Below are positions 1 to 8,010 of a stretch of 64,000 nucleotides of DNA, one piece after another. Under the pieces are notes generated by a model. It had not been told where the DNA came from. It searched no databases and saw only the letters and a list, made by a program, of their open reading frames with translations. Every line of letters starts with the position of its first letter. Position 1 is the first letter of the stretch. Origin of the DNA: Planctomycetota bacterium. Lineage in GTDB: Bacteria; Planctomycetota; Phycisphaerae; Sedimentisphaerales; Anaerobacaceae. The translations under genes were made by a program, and so were the position numbers. Location of the stretch: positions 1-64,000 of the forward strand of contig VRUG01000005.1 in the NCBI GenBank assembly GCA_019456255.1, read 5' to 3'.

Positions 1-26
1 AATATTTATTTTTGGAGGACAAGAAA

Positions 27-791
27 ATGAAAAAGTTTAGTATGTTATTTTTAATTTTGGCAATTGCCATGGTTATGGCTGGTACTGCGAACGCAAATTA
101 TTTGCAGAACCCGGGATTTGAGATCTTTAATTCAGATCCTAACAACCCGAACGAACCGAACGATTGGAACTTCCTCGGCGGCGACTCCACAGGAGTACCT
201 GTTGGTGGAACAGGAACAGGGTATACGATCACCTACGTTGAGGCTGACTCTGTTTATGCTCACAGTGGAGATGATTATGTTAAGCTGGATGCTACAAGCT
301 ATTCATGGACCGTTGTTTATCAGGAATTTGATATAGCCGAAGGCATCGATTATAAGCTTAAAGCATGGGCAAAGGCAACGCCTGCATCAACTCCAATAGG
401 TCTTGAACTTGAATTCAAGGACTCGGGTGGTAATTGGATTAGACGAGGTGCTGATATCACGGTCTTCAATGCTACCACTTCATGGGCACTGTATGTAAAT
501 GATAGTAACGGCGTTGCTCCGATAGGAACAAGATCTGTTGCTTGTACCGTTTCTACAGAAAATGTAGCTGGATACACATATGGCCAAATAGCATATTTTG
601 ATGACCTTGAACTTACTTCACTCCCAGACTATGCCGCTATGAATGATTGTCAAAAGACTCAGTTCCTCGATGGTTTTGACTTTGTACAGGGCGACCTGAC
701 TCGTGACTGCCTCATGGACCTGCGTGATATTGCTGTATTTGCTGACCATTGGACAGAATGTAATATTGATCCTACATTTGGAGGTTGCTAA
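27..791 (+). CDS. secreted protein with dockerin-like C-terminal tail
   Basis: A 254-residue exported protein of unknown function. The start is ATG at 27, set by GGAGG at 14-18; a TTG at 12 is in frame but overlaps that ribosome site. A signal peptide (MKKFSMLFLILAIAMVMAGTANA-like, cut here) is followed by a beta-sandwich-like domain that resembles the carbohydrate-binding-type modules often seen in planctomycete exoproteins ('NPGFE' near the mature N-terminus). The last 40 residues hold a dockerin-like calcium-loop pattern, GDLTRDCLMDLRD, ending in a Cys-containing tail. The next gene is a relative with nearly the same leader. The binding target is unknown; the exported location is well supported, the carbohydrate link is inference. 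Confidence 0.75.
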   Translation: MKKFSMLFLILAIAMVMAGTANANYLQNPGFEIFNSDPNNPNEPNDWNFLGGDSTGVPVGGTGTGYTITYVEADSVYAHSGDDYVKLDATSYSWTVVYQEFDIAEGIDYKLKAWAKATPASTPIGLELEFKDSGGNWIRRGADITVFNATTSWALYVNDSNGVAPIGTRSVACTVSTENVAGYTYGQIAYFDDLELTSLPDYAAMNDCQKTQFLDGFDFVQGDLTRDCLMDLRDIAVFADHWTECNIDPTFGGC

Positions 792-823
792 ACTTGTGCT
801 AAAAACTTAATTTTAGCAAGTTT
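790..823 (+). terminator. imperfect hairpin between the two paralogues
   Basis: AAACTTGTGCTAAAA (790-804) can pair with TTTTAGCAAGTTT (811-823) apart from a two-base bulge, with a six-base loop. It overlaps the stop codon of the upstream gene. There is no long T-run, so it may be a weak terminator or mRNA-stabilising hairpin. Confidence 0.4.
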
Positions 824-862
824 CTAAAGTTCATAATATTTATATTTTTGGAGGACAATAAA

Positions 863-1669
863 ATGAAAAAGTTGAGTTTATTATTAATACTATTAGTTGT
901 TTGTGGTATGTCGTTGCCGGCATCTGCAGCTTCTTCGTCAAGAAATCCGAGTTTCGAGGACCCCGACCCATGCGATGCTAATTTCCCTGAGCATTGGTTT
1001 AGATGGGGTTCAGCCGGGACTCCGGAAGAAAGAATTATCTATCGTGAGAACGATGCAAATGCCTATGACGGTAACGACTTTATTGAAACTAATATGGATG
1101 GTCAGTGGGCAGGTTTCTCACAGGCGCTATATACAAATCGATATCATGCCGTTTACACTGCCAATGGATATACAGGCAGTATTCCAAATGACATCAATGT
1201 TGATGAAGTATATACCTTGAATAGTTATGCCAAGGACCCTAACGGCACAGGAAGAAGCTTTTCCTATAAGTTTGAATATTACTGGGATCCCAACGGATGC
1301 TGCGACGCAGGACCGGGCAGGATTGGAAACGAGGTCTCTGCCATTCTGCCTTTGACCGGCACATGGACAAATCACCAGATGGAAGGTTCTATTCCCGCTG
1401 ACTGCAATAAGGTGATTATTACATGGGTACAATACGCTCCGGATCATGGTGTGGGAGAAGCATGGTTTGACCTGTCAGAGCTGTTATCAGGCGGAGAAGT
1501 CGGGCCTTGTAGAAAGACAAGGGGCGCAGCCGAATCAGCTGACGGATATTGGCCACGCTTGCCAGGTGACTTCAATGAGGACTGCTACGTGAACTATCTG
1601 GACGTGCCCGCACTCGTTGCTGATTGGCTCGATTGTAATCTTGACCCAGCTCTCGCAGCTTGTCCGTAA
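863..1669 (+). CDS. secreted protein with dockerin-like C-terminal tail (paralogue)
   Basis: A 268-residue exported protein. ATG at 863 lies 8 bases after GGAGG, in a leader nearly identical to that of the gene at 27. The signal peptide (about residues 1-22) is followed by 'NPSFEDPDP', the same mature start as its neighbour, then a beta-rich domain and a C-terminal dockerin-like loop with the pattern GDFNEDCYVNYLDV and a terminal Cys. The two proteins differ greatly in the middle, so this is an old tandem duplication or shared module architecture. A strong terminator follows. Function beyond surface or extracellular attachment cannot be read from the sequence. Confidence 0.75.
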   Translation: MKKLSLLLILLVVCGMSLPASAASSSRNPSFEDPDPCDANFPEHWFRWGSAGTPEERIIYRENDANAYDGNDFIETNMDGQWAGFSQALYTNRYHAVYTANGYTGSIPNDINVDEVYTLNSYAKDPNGTGRSFSYKFEYYWDPNGCCDAGPGRIGNEVSAILPLTGTWTNHQMEGSIPADCNKVIITWVQYAPDHGVGEAWFDLSELLSGGEVGPCRKTRGAAESADGYWPRLPGDFNEDCYVNYLDVPALVADWLDCNLDPALAACP

Positions 1670-1727
1670 CAACGCGTGAAAGGAAGATATAGCCATGTTT
1701 AATATTGGCTGTTAATAAGTGATATCG

Positions 1728-1762
1728 CAGGCTGTGTTCATAACGGACACAGCCTGTTTTTT
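1728..1762 (+). terminator. rho-independent terminator
   Basis: A perfect 10-bp stem, CAGGCTGTGT (1728-1737) with ACACAGCCTG (1747-1756), a nine-base loop and a six-T run. It ends the transcript of the two dockerin-tailed genes. Confidence 0.9.
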
Positions 1763-1958
1763 GAACAGAAACGCACGATTAAAGGGCTCTAAGCCAGAGA
1801 AAAACCAGCTTCATGCGGATAAAACTTGATTTTTATAAAAAATATTATTACAATTATGCTTAGGGGGAGATGTTTCTCAGGCGCCAAGCCGATAGTGATA
1901 GCAATGTTTGGGCCAGGTTAAACGCTATTATAAAATGTGCTTCAAAGGAGTTTCTAAA

Positions 1959-2873
1959 ATGAAAAGAAAAATGGGGTTTACCTTAATTGAATTATTGGTC
2001 GTGATTTCTATCATTGCCCTGCTCATGGCAATGCTCATGCCAAGCCTGCAAGCAGCAAGAGAACAGGCAAAAAGGATCGTTTGCGGCAGTAACCTGAAAC
2101 AGTTAGTTCTCGGTTCACAACTATGGACAAATGATAATGATGGATGGATGGTTCCGACTACCTTTAAATGGTCCGACCCCATGACGATTGTACACGAGAA
2201 TAAAACATGGCCAGCATATTCTAACCCGGGCTCAATTGTCCCATACATAGAAAAAGGAAAAGAAAGAAAAGGTGGAGTCCTGGCATGCCCCGCAGCAAAA
2301 AATGTAGACTTTCCTTATCTGGGCGGAGTGATGCCGGGTGACTGGGAAGGAATGGCAGCAGGTGAGGGTGTCAAGAAACAGCTGAGAGATACCTACGCTA
2401 TTAACAGCTGGCTTGTCTGGTATAATACCTATAACATGGGTGGATATGACGGCGAAACGCCAGGTATTACTAAGGCTTCAATAGGAGGGGGGCAGTGGAA
2501 TGCTAATTTTGGTCCTAGAATACAATTTTGGGATGCTGAATGGGAAAAAGGGAAAGGGGGGTTAAGATATACAAATCAGGCATGGAACGTACGTGGACTT
2601 AACAGAACTGAAACGATTAGAAAGCCTCATAAGACTGTTTATTTCATCGACCATCAATATTATCATACTGAGTCGACTCGCTTTGACCCCCTCGATGAGA
2701 GTATTTTAGAGGCTACACGTTGGCATAACGTAAAGAGGGGCGACAGGTATGGAAAGGGAATGATTGCATGGGTGGATGGCCACGTGGCTCAGGAACCGGG
2801 TGATTTTACTAATAAGACCGAAGTTGGCAGCACTGGTATGCCTCGATGGACATATTATTTCTGGAACCACTAA
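1959..2873 (+). CDS. prepilin-type N-terminal methylation domain protein (planctomycete pseudopilin family)
   Basis: A 304-residue pseudopilin-like protein. ATG at 1959 follows AAAGGAG at 1944-1950; an upstream in-frame start at 1908 has no such site. The N-terminus is a textbook type IV prepilin leader: short basic peptide, then [19 protein letters not shown], with the cleavage site after the Gly and Glu at +5. The long C-terminal domain ends with a His followed by '..IAWVDGHVA', matching the 'prepilin-type processing-associated H-X9-DG' family that is expanded in Planctomycetota. Such proteins are thought to be processed by PilD-type peptidase and sorted by a type II/IV pilus machine; an assembly operon of that kind lies at 48.5-56.9 kb. 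The gene stands alone with its own terminator. Confidence 0.85.
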   Translation: MKRKMGFTLIELLVVISIIALLMAMLMPSLQAAREQAKRIVCGSNLKQLVLGSQLWTNDNDGWMVPTTFKWSDPMTIVHENKTWPAYSNPGSIVPYIEKGKERKGGVLACPAAKNVDFPYLGGVMPGDWEGMAAGEGVKKQLRDTYAINSWLVWYNTYNMGGYDGETPGITKASIGGGQWNANFGPRIQFWDAEWEKGKGGLRYTNQAWNVRGLNRTETIRKPHKTVYFIDHQYYHTESTRFDPLDESILEATRWHNVKRGDRYGKGMIAWVDGHVAQEPGDFTNKTEVGSTGMPRWTYYFWNH

Positions 2874-2935
2874 TAATTTTAAAAATAACCAACGCTGATC
2901 TCAGCGTAAACCTATAGCAGTAAAAGATTATCTAT

Positions 2936-2973
2936 GTGCAGCTCGAAAGTGGACTCTTTGGGCTGCACTTTTT
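2936..2973 (+). terminator. rho-independent terminator
   Basis: GTGCAGC (2936-2942) pairs with GCTGCAC (2962-2968), and the stem extends by G-U pairs inward; five Ts follow. It lies 60 bases after the pseudopilin gene. Confidence 0.8.
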
Positions 2974-3052
2974 ATCTTGGAACCATCAAATCGGAGAGAA
3001 AAATTACTCTTGAAATTATACCGCTGCTGATTATAATCTGATATTGCTAAAC

Positions 3053-3123
3053 GCGGGCGTAGCTTAATGGTAAAGCCCCAGCCTTCCAAGCTGATTATGT
3101 GGGTTCGATTCCCATCGCCCGCT
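3053..3123 (+). tRNA. tRNA-Gly (anticodon TCC)
   Basis: A 71-base cloverleaf. The acceptor GCGGGCG/CGCCCGC pairs perfectly, the T arm has TTCGATT, and the anticodon loop CTTCCAA gives TCC. The top pair of the anticodon stem (C-A) is mismatched. CCA is not encoded. Confidence 0.93.
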
Positions 3124-3344
3124 TTACCATACAACACCACATCTGCCTAACCGCACCTAAAAACCATTTGCAACACCCCGATTGTTAATAACTCTGCCCA
3201 TAAAGCAGGGGGGCATCGACCACGCTCGACTAAACTTATCGGACCTCACAACGCAAATACTACCATCCACAACCCAATAATGCCGATTACTAAATAAACC
3301 ACACAGATTAAACCTACGTCCTATAAAAAAAACTTTAAAAAAAA
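3124..3344. other. non-coding stretch between tRNA-Gly and the mraZ operator
   Basis: No gene is seen here. The last 30 bases are A-rich (TATAAAAAAA at about 3322), which could hold the mraZ promoter -10 region, but no good -35 could be placed. Confidence 0.5.
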
Positions 3345-3422
3345 GTGGGGGAAAATGGAAATTTAGTTGTACAAAGTGGCGATAAGTGGTATAGTCTTCT
3401 TATTAAGTGGTCTACAAGTGGG
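3345..3422 (+). promoter_or_regulatory. MraZ operator: five GTGG direct repeats in helical phase
   Basis: GTGG words occur at 3345, 3376, 3386, 3407 and 3418, most preceded by AA. The spacings of 31, 10, 21 and 11 bases place all on one helix face. MraZ is known to bind direct repeats of a TGGGN/GTGG-type box with about 10-bp period in front of its own operon, so this is a probable autoregulatory site in the mraZ leader. It also argues that translation starts at 3432, downstream of the repeats. Confidence 0.75.
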
Positions 3423-3431
3423 AACAGTGAC

Positions 3432-3905
3432 ATGCTTTTATTAACAGGCGAATACCAACACGTTATAGATAACAAGAGCAGGATTCTAATCTCAAATAAG
3501 CTCAGGAATCAGGTAGATGTAGATGAGCACGGAAGCAACTTCTATCTCGTTTTAGGAGCGAACGGAATTCTTTGCCTGTATCCAGAAAAGTATTTTGAGC
3601 AGATTGTCCTTTCTGTCGCCCCCAATGCAACCGCACCGGACGAGACAGTGGTCTTTGAGAGAATGAGTTTCGCGTTGGCAAGCAAGGTCGAGCTCGACAG
3701 TCAGGGCAGGCTCCTCGTTAATGAAAGACTAAGAAAAAGGGCAAACCTAAAGGACAACGTCACCCTCGTCGGAGTAAGGGACCATATCGAACTATGGAAC
3801 AATGAAAACTGGGATAAATATGTCACCGACAATATGGCGCAATATCAAAAGCAAATGTCGCAGGCAAGACAGACCGTCCTGCAGAAACAAAACGAACAGT
3901 TCTAA
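3432..3905 (+). CDS. mraZ: transcriptional regulator MraZ
   Basis: A 157-residue MraZ, the DNA-binding repressor that heads division/cell-wall clusters. Two SpoVT-AbrB-type halves are visible: residues about 3-50 (TGEYQHVIDNKSRILI) and 75-118 (VELDSQGRLLVNERLR), each with the D-x-K/Q-x-R-(I/L) core. An in-frame GTG at 3345 would add 29 residues outside the family and overlap the operator repeats, so ATG 3432 is preferred even though its ribosome site is weak (GTGGGAAC). The C-terminal 25 residues are Gln-rich. It is first in a five- or six-gene cluster ending with ftsI. Confidence 0.93.
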   Translation: MLLLTGEYQHVIDNKSRILISNKLRNQVDVDEHGSNFYLVLGANGILCLYPEKYFEQIVLSVAPNATAPDETVVFERMSFALASKVELDSQGRLLVNERLRKRANLKDNVTLVGVRDHIELWNNENWDKYVTDNMAQYQKQMSQARQTVLQKQNEQF

Positions 3906-3928
3906 TTTTAACGGGAGGAACAGCAAGA

Positions 3929-4132
3929 ATGGAATCTGATTATAGCTGTCACATCATGAACAAGAGTTTGAATGCAGAAAGAGACATTGACGGGCAAACT
4001 TTTACTTCCCTGGATATCCTGACCGAAAGACTTGAAAAAGTGAAAAGTCTGGGCGGAATTTTTGCTGGTATCGAATTCTCAATGAATGTCAAAAAATTAG
4101 CTAAGAAAAGAAGCAAAGTAGCTTTATGTTAA
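3929..4132 (+). CDS. small protein between mraZ and rsmH, unknown function
   Basis: A 67-residue protein I do not recognise. GGGAGGA at 3913-3919 lies well placed before ATG 3929, and the gene sits 23 bases after mraZ, so it is likely real and in the operon. The C-terminal half is basic (NVKKLAKKRSKVA) and there is no signal peptide or membrane segment. It occupies the place where most dcw clusters go straight from mraZ to rsmH. It could be a small RNA- or DNA-binding partner, but that is speculation. Confidence 0.6.
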   Translation: MESDYSCHIMNKSLNAERDIDGQTFTSLDILTERLEKVKSLGGIFAGIEFSMNVKKLAKKRSKVALC

Positions 4133-4184
4133 TTTGTTGTCAGAACCTGGCTATGGAAACGTTATTTAGCTATGTGTTGGATTA

Positions 4185-5087
4185 GTGGTGGAACCGCCAG
4201 TACTGCACATACCTGTTCTGGCAGCTTTTTTAGCCGAACAGATCAACTTACCGTCGGATGGGGTGATGGTTGATGCAACCATTGGGCATGGAGGTCATAG
4301 TTGTCTGTTCGGTGGAAATTTAACCAAAAAAGGAACCATATTAGGATTCGACGTCGATAAAAATTCAATAAAGATCGCAAAAGAAAAACTGGCACAACTC
4401 AAATGCAGCGTCAAATTAACACACGCAAACTTCACTAAAATTCCTCAGCGTATTAGCGATATCAGTATCGATACCGTTGATTTCATTCTCGCCGATTTAG
4501 GCTATAGTTCAGGCCAATTAGCCGACCCGGCCATGGGACTCAGCTTTAATCAGGATATGCCCCTCGATATGAGAATTGACAAAAGATTAAGGACCTCTGC
4601 TGCCGATATAGTTAATAACATGGACGAGAAGTCCTTGGCAGATATTATTTATAACTTTGGTCAGGACCGTGCTTCGAGGCGGATTGCAAGATTCATCGTG
4701 CAGCTACGCCAAAAACAGAAGATTACGACCACCGGACAGTTGGCGAATGTCGTTTATCGTGCCCTGTCAAAGCCAAAGAAACGACGAAGCCGAATACATC
4801 CTGCCACGAGGACTTTTCAGGCACTGAGAATTGCGGTTAACCATGAGCTTGATAATCTCCAGGTGCTGTTGGATTTTGCACCGGATTTATTAAAAACGGG
4901 CGGTTCGATTGCGGTCATCAGTTTTCACAGCCTCGAAGATAGGCTGGTGAAAAATAATTTTAAAAGTAATGACAAAGAGAATATTTACGAAATCGTTACA
5001 AAAAAACCCGTGGTGCCCTCAAAAGAGGAAATCGAACTGAATCCGCGGGCAAGAAGTGCAAAATTAAGGATTGCCATAAAGAAATAA
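4185..5087 (+). CDS. rsmH: 16S rRNA (cytosine(1402)-N4)-methyltransferase RsmH (MraW)
   Basis: A 300-residue SAM-dependent methyltransferase that modifies N4 of C1402 in the 30S P site. Seen: the SAM site DATIGHGGHS (about residue 30), FDVD acidic strand end, LADLGYSSGQL, and the C-terminal signature FHSLEDRLVK. The length matches the family. GTG 4185 or the adjacent GTG 4188 starts it; the ribosome site is weak, so coupling to the upstream 67-residue gene is possible. It is conserved next to mraZ across bacteria. Confidence 0.95.
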   Translation: MVEPPVLHIPVLAAFLAEQINLPSDGVMVDATIGHGGHSCLFGGNLTKKGTILGFDVDKNSIKIAKEKLAQLKCSVKLTHANFTKIPQRISDISIDTVDFILADLGYSSGQLADPAMGLSFNQDMPLDMRIDKRLRTSAADIVNNMDEKSLADIIYNFGQDRASRRIARFIVQLRQKQKITTTGQLANVVYRALSKPKKRRSRIHPATRTFQALRIAVNHELDNLQVLLDFAPDLLKTGGSIAVISFHSLEDRLVKNNFKSNDKENIYEIVTKKPVVPSKEEIELNPRARSAKLRIAIKK

Positions 5088-5109
5088 CAAAACAAAGGGA
5101 GTTGTATAC

Positions 5110-5970
5110 ATGACATCGGATGCAAAAATAGGCTTGTTGCTGGGCTTGGTATTTATATTTTTAATTGCTTTCCTGGTTAACGGCCTGCCAAACCTAAGGG
5201 CAAATGAAAATAATAACGAATTGACCATCTCGGCAGTTAATTCCACAAGCAACAACCTGGGAATCGCTGACAACGAAAGAAAAGCCAGCAAACACTTTAT
5301 TCAACAGAAAATCCGTTTCAAAACAAAATTACCAAAAAATAACGCAGCAACAAAACCGATAATAGTAAATAGATATGCGTTAATAACTAAGCCCGCAGGC
5401 AAAACATCTAAAAAATCTGCTAATCTGACTTTGAGAGAGTCACTCAGGAAAACCGCTGAAAGAACTGCCGCCACTCCAAAAACCAACCCTACCAGGAAAA
5501 GACTAAGCCGAAAAGCGTTGCCGAAAACATATATCGTCGCCTCTGGAGACACCCTTGCGGTAATCGCACAGAAATTCTATGGCGCACAGGCCGGAAATAA
5601 AAATCTAAACATCACAAAAATTTATAAGGCAAATTCAGCGATACTTGAATCCCCTGATGATATTTACGTCGGACAAACTCTTATAATCCCACCATTAGCC
5701 TCTTCGCATGCCAGATACAGCACAAGGACCAGCTCGGCCTCAACCGTATACAAAAGGCTAAAAGCCATGGGCAAAGGTATTATGGCAGCTAACACAAACA
5801 AAAAAGCATCCGGAACTTATATCGTCAAGCCAGGAGATAGCCTCTGGACTATCGCCGACGATCAGCTCGGTGATGGCGATAGATATAGTGATATTTTCCA
5901 GATGAACACGAATATCATGCAGGACGAAGATACACTTGTTGTGGGAATGAGGCTGAAACTGCCCGAATAA
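5110..5970 (+). CDS. membrane-anchored protein with two LysM domains
   Basis: A 286-residue cell-wall-binding protein. ATG 5110 follows AAAGGGAG. One membrane segment (residues 7-24) anchors it, then a Lys/Asn/Thr-rich linker to about residue 138. Two LysM domains follow: YIVASGDTLAVIAQKFYG at about 141-195 and YIVKPGDSLWTIA at about 236-285. LysM binds N-acetylglucosamine-containing glycans such as peptidoglycan. It lies between rsmH and the ftsL-like gene, so a role in septal wall organisation is plausible. No catalytic domain is present. Confidence 0.85.
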   Translation: MTSDAKIGLLLGLVFIFLIAFLVNGLPNLRANENNNELTISAVNSTSNNLGIADNERKASKHFIQQKIRFKTKLPKNNAATKPIIVNRYALITKPAGKTSKKSANLTLRESLRKTAERTAATPKTNPTRKRLSRKALPKTYIVASGDTLAVIAQKFYGAQAGNKNLNITKIYKANSAILESPDDIYVGQTLIIPPLASSHARYSTRTSSASTVYKRLKAMGKGIMAANTNKKASGTYIVKPGDSLWTIADDQLGDGDRYSDIFQMNTNIMQDEDTLVVGMRLKLPE

Positions 5971-5976
5971 TACTTC

Positions 5977-6207
5977 TTGTTGCGTAAGTTGGCTCAAATG
6001 AAATTTCGATTTTGCTTTGTCATTTTTTACCTGACAGCTATTCTGCTTCTCACTGTATATCTCCGTACTGCTGAAAATAGAACTTTCTACAAAATCTGTT
6101 CCATAGATACCGAAATTAACAGATTGAAACAACATCTTGCAAACAAACAGCTAAAACTCGAAAACGTAATTAATCCGTCCGCTGTCTCACAGCATCTTGA
6201 AAATTAG
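5977..6207 (+). CDS. ftsL: FtsL-like small division protein
   Basis: A small bitopic protein of at most 76 residues, 6 bases after the LysM gene. It has one membrane segment (FRFCFVIFYLTAILLLTVYL) and then a heptad-like region (IDTEINRLKQHLANKQLKLENV), the topology of FtsL, the division scaffold with FtsB. Its place directly before ftsI is the standard place of ftsL. FtsL sequences are poorly conserved, so position and topology carry the call. The start is uncertain: TTG 5977 or 5980, or ATG 5998, none with a clear ribosome site. Confidence 0.65.
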   Translation: MLRKLAQMKFRFCFVIFYLTAILLLTVYLRTAENRTFYKICSIDTEINRLKQHLANKQLKLENVINPSAVSQHLEN

Positions 6208-6289
6208 CTAAGAATTTATTTAGCATCTCTGCTTTGGCTCGGATAGGCCGAAGCAATTAAAATATAACTATTTGTGACAATGATTAAAA

Positions 6290-7981
6290 TTGAAAAATTC
6301 TCGTTACATCTCCGTACCATTTTACCTTTTAATCGCAGTTTTTTTCCTGCTCATAACAAGGTGTTTATACCTCCAACTAATTAAGCACGATAAGTATACT
6401 GACATCAGTTTAAAACAGCACCGCTCATTAGCATGGCAAAAGCCCCAGCGGGGCGTCATACTCGATAGTCAGGGAAGGGTACTCGCCGCAAGTAACAAAA
6501 TACAAACCATCTTCGCTGAACCGAGAATCATAAAAGAACCGGAAAAAGTAGCCGCAAAACTCGCACCAATACTAAATACCGATTCCATTCAGATTTATAA
6601 ACTCATAACCGAAAGCAAAAATCCGGGATTCGTAAAATTAATGGAAAATGCAAACCAACAGCAGTGTGAAGCTGCGAGAAAAATTTACGGCGTTGGCATT
6701 CAGACTACTTGGAGAAGATACTATCCTTCGCAGCGATTGGCAAGTCACATCCTTGGCTTTACAAGCAAAGACAACAGAGGACTTGACGGAATAGAACTCA
6801 TGAAAGACAAAGAACTCGCCGGATTAGGGGGACACAACGTCTTTCTCGCAGATTCTTCCCGAAGGCCAATCCGACTCAAAGACAGGACCCTTGTAAAAGA
6901 CGGAATCGGTATCATTTTGACCATCGATTCTGCCGTCCAGCAGTTTGCCAGAGAGGAACTCTATAAAAGATACACCGAATACCAGGCAGAGTCTGCCATA
7001 GCCATTGTCGCTGACCCCAAAACAGGAGCTATCCTCGCACTTGTCTCCCTGCCCGATTTTGACCCGGAAAACGCAAATACAGCTGACCCGAATTCGCTCC
7101 GTAACAGGGCACTTACCGACCAGTTTGAGCCTGGAAGCTTATTAAAACCACTCGCCGCCGCAATCGCAATTGACGCCAATGTCGTGAACCTCAATGAAAA
7201 AATATTCTGCGAATATGGAAATTATCGCGGAAAAGGATTCGGAAGAATCGGCGAATATGGCGACCATCAATTCGGGGACCTGAACGTAAAAGAAATTCTT
7301 GTCAACTCAAGCAATATAGGCATGGCAAAAATTGGACAAAGACTCGGAAAAGAAAAATTATACAAAGGAATGAAACTTTTCGGTTTCGGACAGACAACAG
7401 GCATCGACTTACCGGGAGAAACTTCAGGACGGCTTTGGCCTGTAAAAAAATGGACAGGATATAGCGTCACCAGAATTCCTTTCGGACAGGAAATTACCGT
7501 CACAGCTATACAACTCGTAAAAGCATTCTGTACTCTCGCAAACGGAGGAAAACCAATTACACCATATCTCATAAAAGGCATGGTCGCAAATGACGGAACC
7601 ATCGTTTATACAAAAAGACTCCGAGCTACCGCAGGTTTTATTGTCAAACCAGAAGTTGCGAACTGGATAGTACGCCAGGCCATGACAGATGTCGTAAACC
7701 GAGGAACTGGAAAACGGGCAAAACTTGACAAATGGCAGGTCTTCGGAAAAACAGGAACTGCCAATATCGCAAAAGCCGACCAGCGAGGATACTCAGAAAG
7801 AGATTACATCGCATCTTTCATAGCTGGCGCTCCTGCCGATGACCCGCAAATTATTGTTCTGGTCTCGCTGCGCAAGCCAAACATAAAACTCGGCAAAGGA
7901 TACACTGGAGGTGTCGTCGCATCGCCAGTGGCAGCCAAAATTATCGAAAAAACCCTCACATACCTCGAAAAGCAAAGGTAA
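6290..7981 (+). CDS. ftsI: septal peptidoglycan transpeptidase FtsI (PBP3)
   Basis: A 563-residue class B penicillin-binding protein that cross-links septal peptidoglycan. One N-terminal membrane segment (residues 9-27) precedes the dimerisation domain with R-GVILDSQGRVLA. The transpeptidase motifs are complete: S283-L-L-K286, S340-S-N342 and K487-T-G489. The reading frame opens with TTG at 6290; the nearby ATG at 6280 is in another frame and stops early. There is no strong ribosome site. The cluster ends here: murE, murF and mraY do not follow, and the next genes run convergently. Confidence 0.95.
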   Translation: MKNSRYISVPFYLLIAVFFLLITRCLYLQLIKHDKYTDISLKQHRSLAWQKPQRGVILDSQGRVLAASNKIQTIFAEPRIIKEPEKVAAKLAPILNTDSIQIYKLITESKNPGFVKLMENANQQQCEAARKIYGVGIQTTWRRYYPSQRLASHILGFTSKDNRGLDGIELMKDKELAGLGGHNVFLADSSRRPIRLKDRTLVKDGIGIILTIDSAVQQFAREELYKRYTEYQAESAIAIVADPKTGAILALVSLPDFDPENANTADPNSLRNRALTDQFEPGSLLKPLAAAIAIDANVVNLNEKIFCEYGNYRGKGFGRIGEYGDHQFGDLNVKEILVNSSNIGMAKIGQRLGKEKLYKGMKLFGFGQTTGIDLPGETSGRLWPVKKWTGYSVTRIPFGQEITVTAIQLVKAFCTLANGGKPITPYLIKGMVANDGTIVYTKRLRATAGFIVKPEVANWIVRQAMTDVVNRGTGKRAKLDKWQVFGKTGTANIAKADQRGYSERDYIASFIAGAPADDPQIIVLVSLRKPNIKLGKGYTGGVVASPVAAKIIEKTLTYLEKQR

Positions 7982-8010
7982 GAATACAGAAAAGAAATGC
8001 TTTTGATTTT

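Noticed and set aside
2928-3140. 70-residue minus-strand frame
   Set aside because: It is antisense to tRNA-Gly and the terminator at 2936.
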